Part shown: piece by piece, positions 62,581 to 64,000 of the stretch
Layout of the letters: every line of letters begins with the position of its first letter
How positions within the stretch are numbered: position 1 is the stretch's first letter
Assembly: GCF_039975415.1 (NCBI RefSeq)
Contig: NZ_JBDWHD010000006.1
Origin: Ascidiaceihabitans sp039975415
GTDB taxonomy: Bacteria > Pseudomonadota > Alphaproteobacteria > Rhodobacterales > Rhodobacteraceae
DNA: 64,000 nt
Reading direction: 5' to 3' (one strand)
The notes under the pieces: generated by a model
Told to the model about the DNA's origin: nothing
What the model saw: only the letters and a program-made list of their open reading frames with translations
Databases searched by the model: none
Made by a program: the position numbers and the translations under genes

Positions 62581-62868
62581 ATGTCGCGCGTATGCGAATT
62601 GACCGGTAAAGGCCCAATGTCTGGCAACAATGTCAGCCACGCCAACAACAAAACAAAGCGTCGCTTTCTGCCAAACCTGAACGATGTGACGTTGCAGTCC
62701 GAAGTTCTGGGTCGCGGCATCAAGTTTCGCATTTCTGCGGCAGCGCTGCGCACTGTTGACCACCGCGGTGGTCTGGATGCGTTCATGGCGAAATCCAAAG
62801 ACGTTGAACTTTCCGCGAATGCGTTGAAAGTGAAGAAAGAAATCGCGAAAGCCCTTGCTGCGGCATAA
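62581..62868 (+). CDS. rpmB: 50S ribosomal protein L28
   Basis: A 95-residue L28 of the alphaproteobacterial length. It starts MSRVCELTGKGPMSGNNVSHANNKTKRRF and contains KFRISAAALRTVDHRGGLDAFM. It is part of the large ribosomal subunit. Ribosome site AAAGGATG. Monocistronic, ending in a clear terminator. Confidence 0.97.
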   Translation: MSRVCELTGKGPMSGNNVSHANNKTKRRFLPNLNDVTLQSEVLGRGIKFRISAAALRTVDHRGGLDAFMAKSKDVELSANALKVKKEIAKALAAA

Positions 62869-62893
62869 GCGCTTGCGAGGTTTAATTGATTTG

Positions 62894-62931
62894 GCCCCGT
62901 TCGCAATCTGCGTGCGGGGCTGTTTCATTTT
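62894..62931 (+). terminator. rho-independent terminator of rpmB
   Basis: GCCCCG (62894-62899) pairs with CGGGGC (62915-62920), with an inner CGCA/TGCG pairing, and is followed by TGTTTCATTTT. Confidence 0.85.
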
Positions 62932-62973
62932 GGCGCAGTTGAATCCCGTGATGCGCTGAATTACACAATACGC

Positions 62974-63321
62974 ATGTATGTCATACGCCCCCTTTTAGCG
63001 TTGTGCCTTGCGCTTGTGATCAGTTTCACAGGCCACAGTATGGCTGTGGCGCGTGGTGCAAATGACGCCACGGGCAAGATGGTTTTGTGCACCGGGTCCG
63101 GTGAAAAACTGGTGTATATGGATGCGCAGGGCAATCCGACGTCCGCGCCGCATTTATGTCCTGACTGTTTGGCGGCAAGCCTGGATAGCCTTCAGCCGCA
63201 ATACGATTTGCCGGCGGCTGTGGTGTTGCACCCCATTGCATATATCGTCAGTGCCAGCATGGCACATGTCGGAACTGTTCCCTTTGTCTACATGTCACGT
63301 GGACCGCCTGCCGCAGTGTGA
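62974..63321 (+). CDS. small exported CxxC protein, DUF2946-like
   Basis: A 115-residue protein with a signal or anchor (MYVIRPLLALCLALVISFTG), the segment HSMAVARG, GKMVLCTGSGEKLVYMDAQG and the metal-binding-like HLCPDCLAA. The pattern resembles DUF2946-type proteins found beside copper genes. The next gene is a periplasmic copper chaperone, so a copper-handling role is inferred. Confidence 0.75.
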   Translation: MYVIRPLLALCLALVISFTGHSMAVARGANDATGKMVLCTGSGEKLVYMDAQGNPTSAPHLCPDCLAASLDSLQPQYDLPAAVVLHPIAYIVSASMAHVGTVPFVYMSRGPPAAV

Positions 63322-63370
63322 TCCAGAACCAAATCATCACTTTTAGACACGACCGACAAGGACAACAGAT

Positions 63371-63865
63371 ATGTCTGTGACTTCCAAATTTCTCGCAGCT
63401 GCGGCTGCAACTGTAATGCTGTCTGGTGCGGCTTTTGCCGATGGCATGGGTCTTATGGCCAAAGACGCCTACGCGCGGGCCGCGACCCCCAATGCCAAAG
63501 CGGGCGCTGCATTCATGATACTGATGAACCATACCGATCAGGACGATAGACTGATTGCTGCAAAATCCGACGTTGCCAAAAAGGTCGAATTGCACACCCA
63601 CATCGATCAGGGTGAGGGCGTTATGAAAATGACAGAAATCGAAGGCGGGATCGCCATTGCCGCGGGTGAAATGCACATGATGCAACGCGGCGGCGACCAC
63701 GTGATGCTGATGGGGCTGAACCAGTCCCTTATTCAGGGCAACACAATTAAAGTGACGCTGGTGTTTGAAAACGCGGGCGAAGTTGAGATTGAGGTGCCCG
63801 TCGACAACGAACGTAAAGCCAAGCATGGCGGCCACGGCGACCATTCGGGCCATTCATCCGACTGA
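63371..63865 (+). CDS. periplasmic copper chaperone PCu(A)C
   Basis: A 164-residue protein with a signal peptide (1-23, ending AAFA) and the PCu(A)C domain. Cu(I) ligands are provided by His/Met residues in KKVELHTHID, VMKM and GGDHVMLMGL. The C-terminal His-rich tail (KHGGHGDHSGHSSD) may bind Cu(II). It delivers copper to the CuA/CuB centres of cytochrome oxidase. It forms a pair with the preceding CxxC protein. Confidence 0.93.
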   Translation: MSVTSKFLAAAAATVMLSGAAFADGMGLMAKDAYARAATPNAKAGAAFMILMNHTDQDDRLIAAKSDVAKKVELHTHIDQGEGVMKMTEIEGGIAIAAGEMHMMQRGGDHVMLMGLNQSLIQGNTIKVTLVFENAGEVEIEVPVDNERKAKHGGHGDHSGHSSD

Positions 63866-63872
63866 TCCCTTC

Positions 63873-63900
63873 AGGGCCGGACCTTGCGTGGTTCGGCCCT
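63873..63900. terminator. hairpin terminator between convergent genes
   Basis: AGGGCCGGACC (63873-63883) pairs with GGTTCGGCCCT (63890-63900), with one G-T pair. It begins eight bases after the PCu(A)C stop. Its far edge touches the stop of the convergent partial gene, so it probably serves both. Confidence 0.75.
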
Positions 63901-64000
63901 TACGTTTGCAGAAGGTCATGGACCCATGCAGGCACTGTTTCGCTGGCCTTTCCAAAACGGGTTTCATCAAATTGGGAGACCACCGCCGAGGGTTCCAAAT
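63900..64000 (-). CDS. C-terminal end of an unidentified protein (partial)
   Basis: A minus-strand frame enters from the right edge and stops at TAA (63902-63900). The last 33 residues include SQFDETRFGKASETVPAWV and end HDLLQT. It looks protein-like, and the terminator hairpin follows. Another minus frame is also open here, so confidence is limited. Product unknown. Confidence 0.5.
   Translation of the reverse strand, partial: LEPSAVVSQFDETRFGKASETVPAWVHDLLQT

Noticed and set aside
1..64000. tRNA or rRNA genes, CRISPR arrays, insertion sequences, prophage
   Set aside because: No cloverleaf-type segments, no spaced direct-repeat arrays, and no transposase, integrase or phage structural reading frames were seen in the intergenic regions or gene list.

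Overview
The window looks like chromosomal DNA of a marine alphaproteobacterium of the Roseobacter group (Rhodobacterales). Supporting this are a split ethylmalonyl-CoA pathway locus (ecm, ccr, a distant meaB), a luxR/luxI pair, GcrA, an OpgC/OpgG/OpgH periplasmic glucan locus, KdsA with KpsT/KpsE-like export proteins, hemP with Rhodobacterales-type neighbours, and alphaproteobacterial binding-site patterns (TTAA-N7-TTAA for CtrA, GAAC-N7-GAAC for LexA, TGA-N9-TCA for an iron regulator). I cannot name the genus. No rRNA, tRNA, CRISPR array, intact insertion sequence or prophage was seen. Coding density is high and no gene-free stretch exceeds about 300 bases.

Layout. 1-6 kb: end of an unknown gene, an H-NS-like protein, then ecm and ccr of acetyl-CoA assimilation flanking a small membrane protein and a PlsB/PlsC-type acyltransferase. 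6-10 kb: a CtrA-like site, a short ORF overlapping luxR, luxI, a RecD/Dda-like helicase and a coupled SDR. 10-17 kb (minus strand): TIGR02186-type protein with a TauE/SafE permease, then a four-gene BMP-type nucleoside ABC importer. 16.6-19.4 kb: nfu-GFA-tsaB-rimI operon and a universal stress protein. 19.4-25.4 kb: class IV aminotransferase, M48 lipoprotein protease, IMPACT protein overlapping a hemolysin III protein, a DCC thioredoxin-like protein, an apparently SOS-controlled two-repeat protein, rimO. 25.4-32.2 kb: AsmA, phosphohexomutase, kdsA, kpsE-like, kpsT. 32.4-37.4 kb: ArsR/permease pair, UDG-like protein, SseB, YHS, rhodanese and esterase genes. 37.5-43.5 kb: opgH, opgG, opgC and a TPR protein. 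43.7-49 kb: a CoA-transferase/ThDP-enzyme pair, a small exported protein, a decayed chemotaxis receptor gene and gcrA. 49.4-64 kb: DMT exporter, argD-argF, a coupled hemP operon with a beta-barrel gene, panE, gnd, hrpB, meaB, a DUF2855 protein, rpmB and a copper chaperone pair.

The more unusual observations are the CtrA-type site before the quorum-sensing genes, a triple GAAC array before an uncharacterised duplicated-domain gene, the start/stop-coupled hemP trio under a probable iron operator, an MCP gene interrupted by two in-frame TAA codons, a 192-bp convergent coding overlap, an orphan CaiB/ThDP enzyme pair, and four copies of a GC-rich intergenic element. Family assignments come from reading the translated sequences and from memory of family motifs; no database search was possible.
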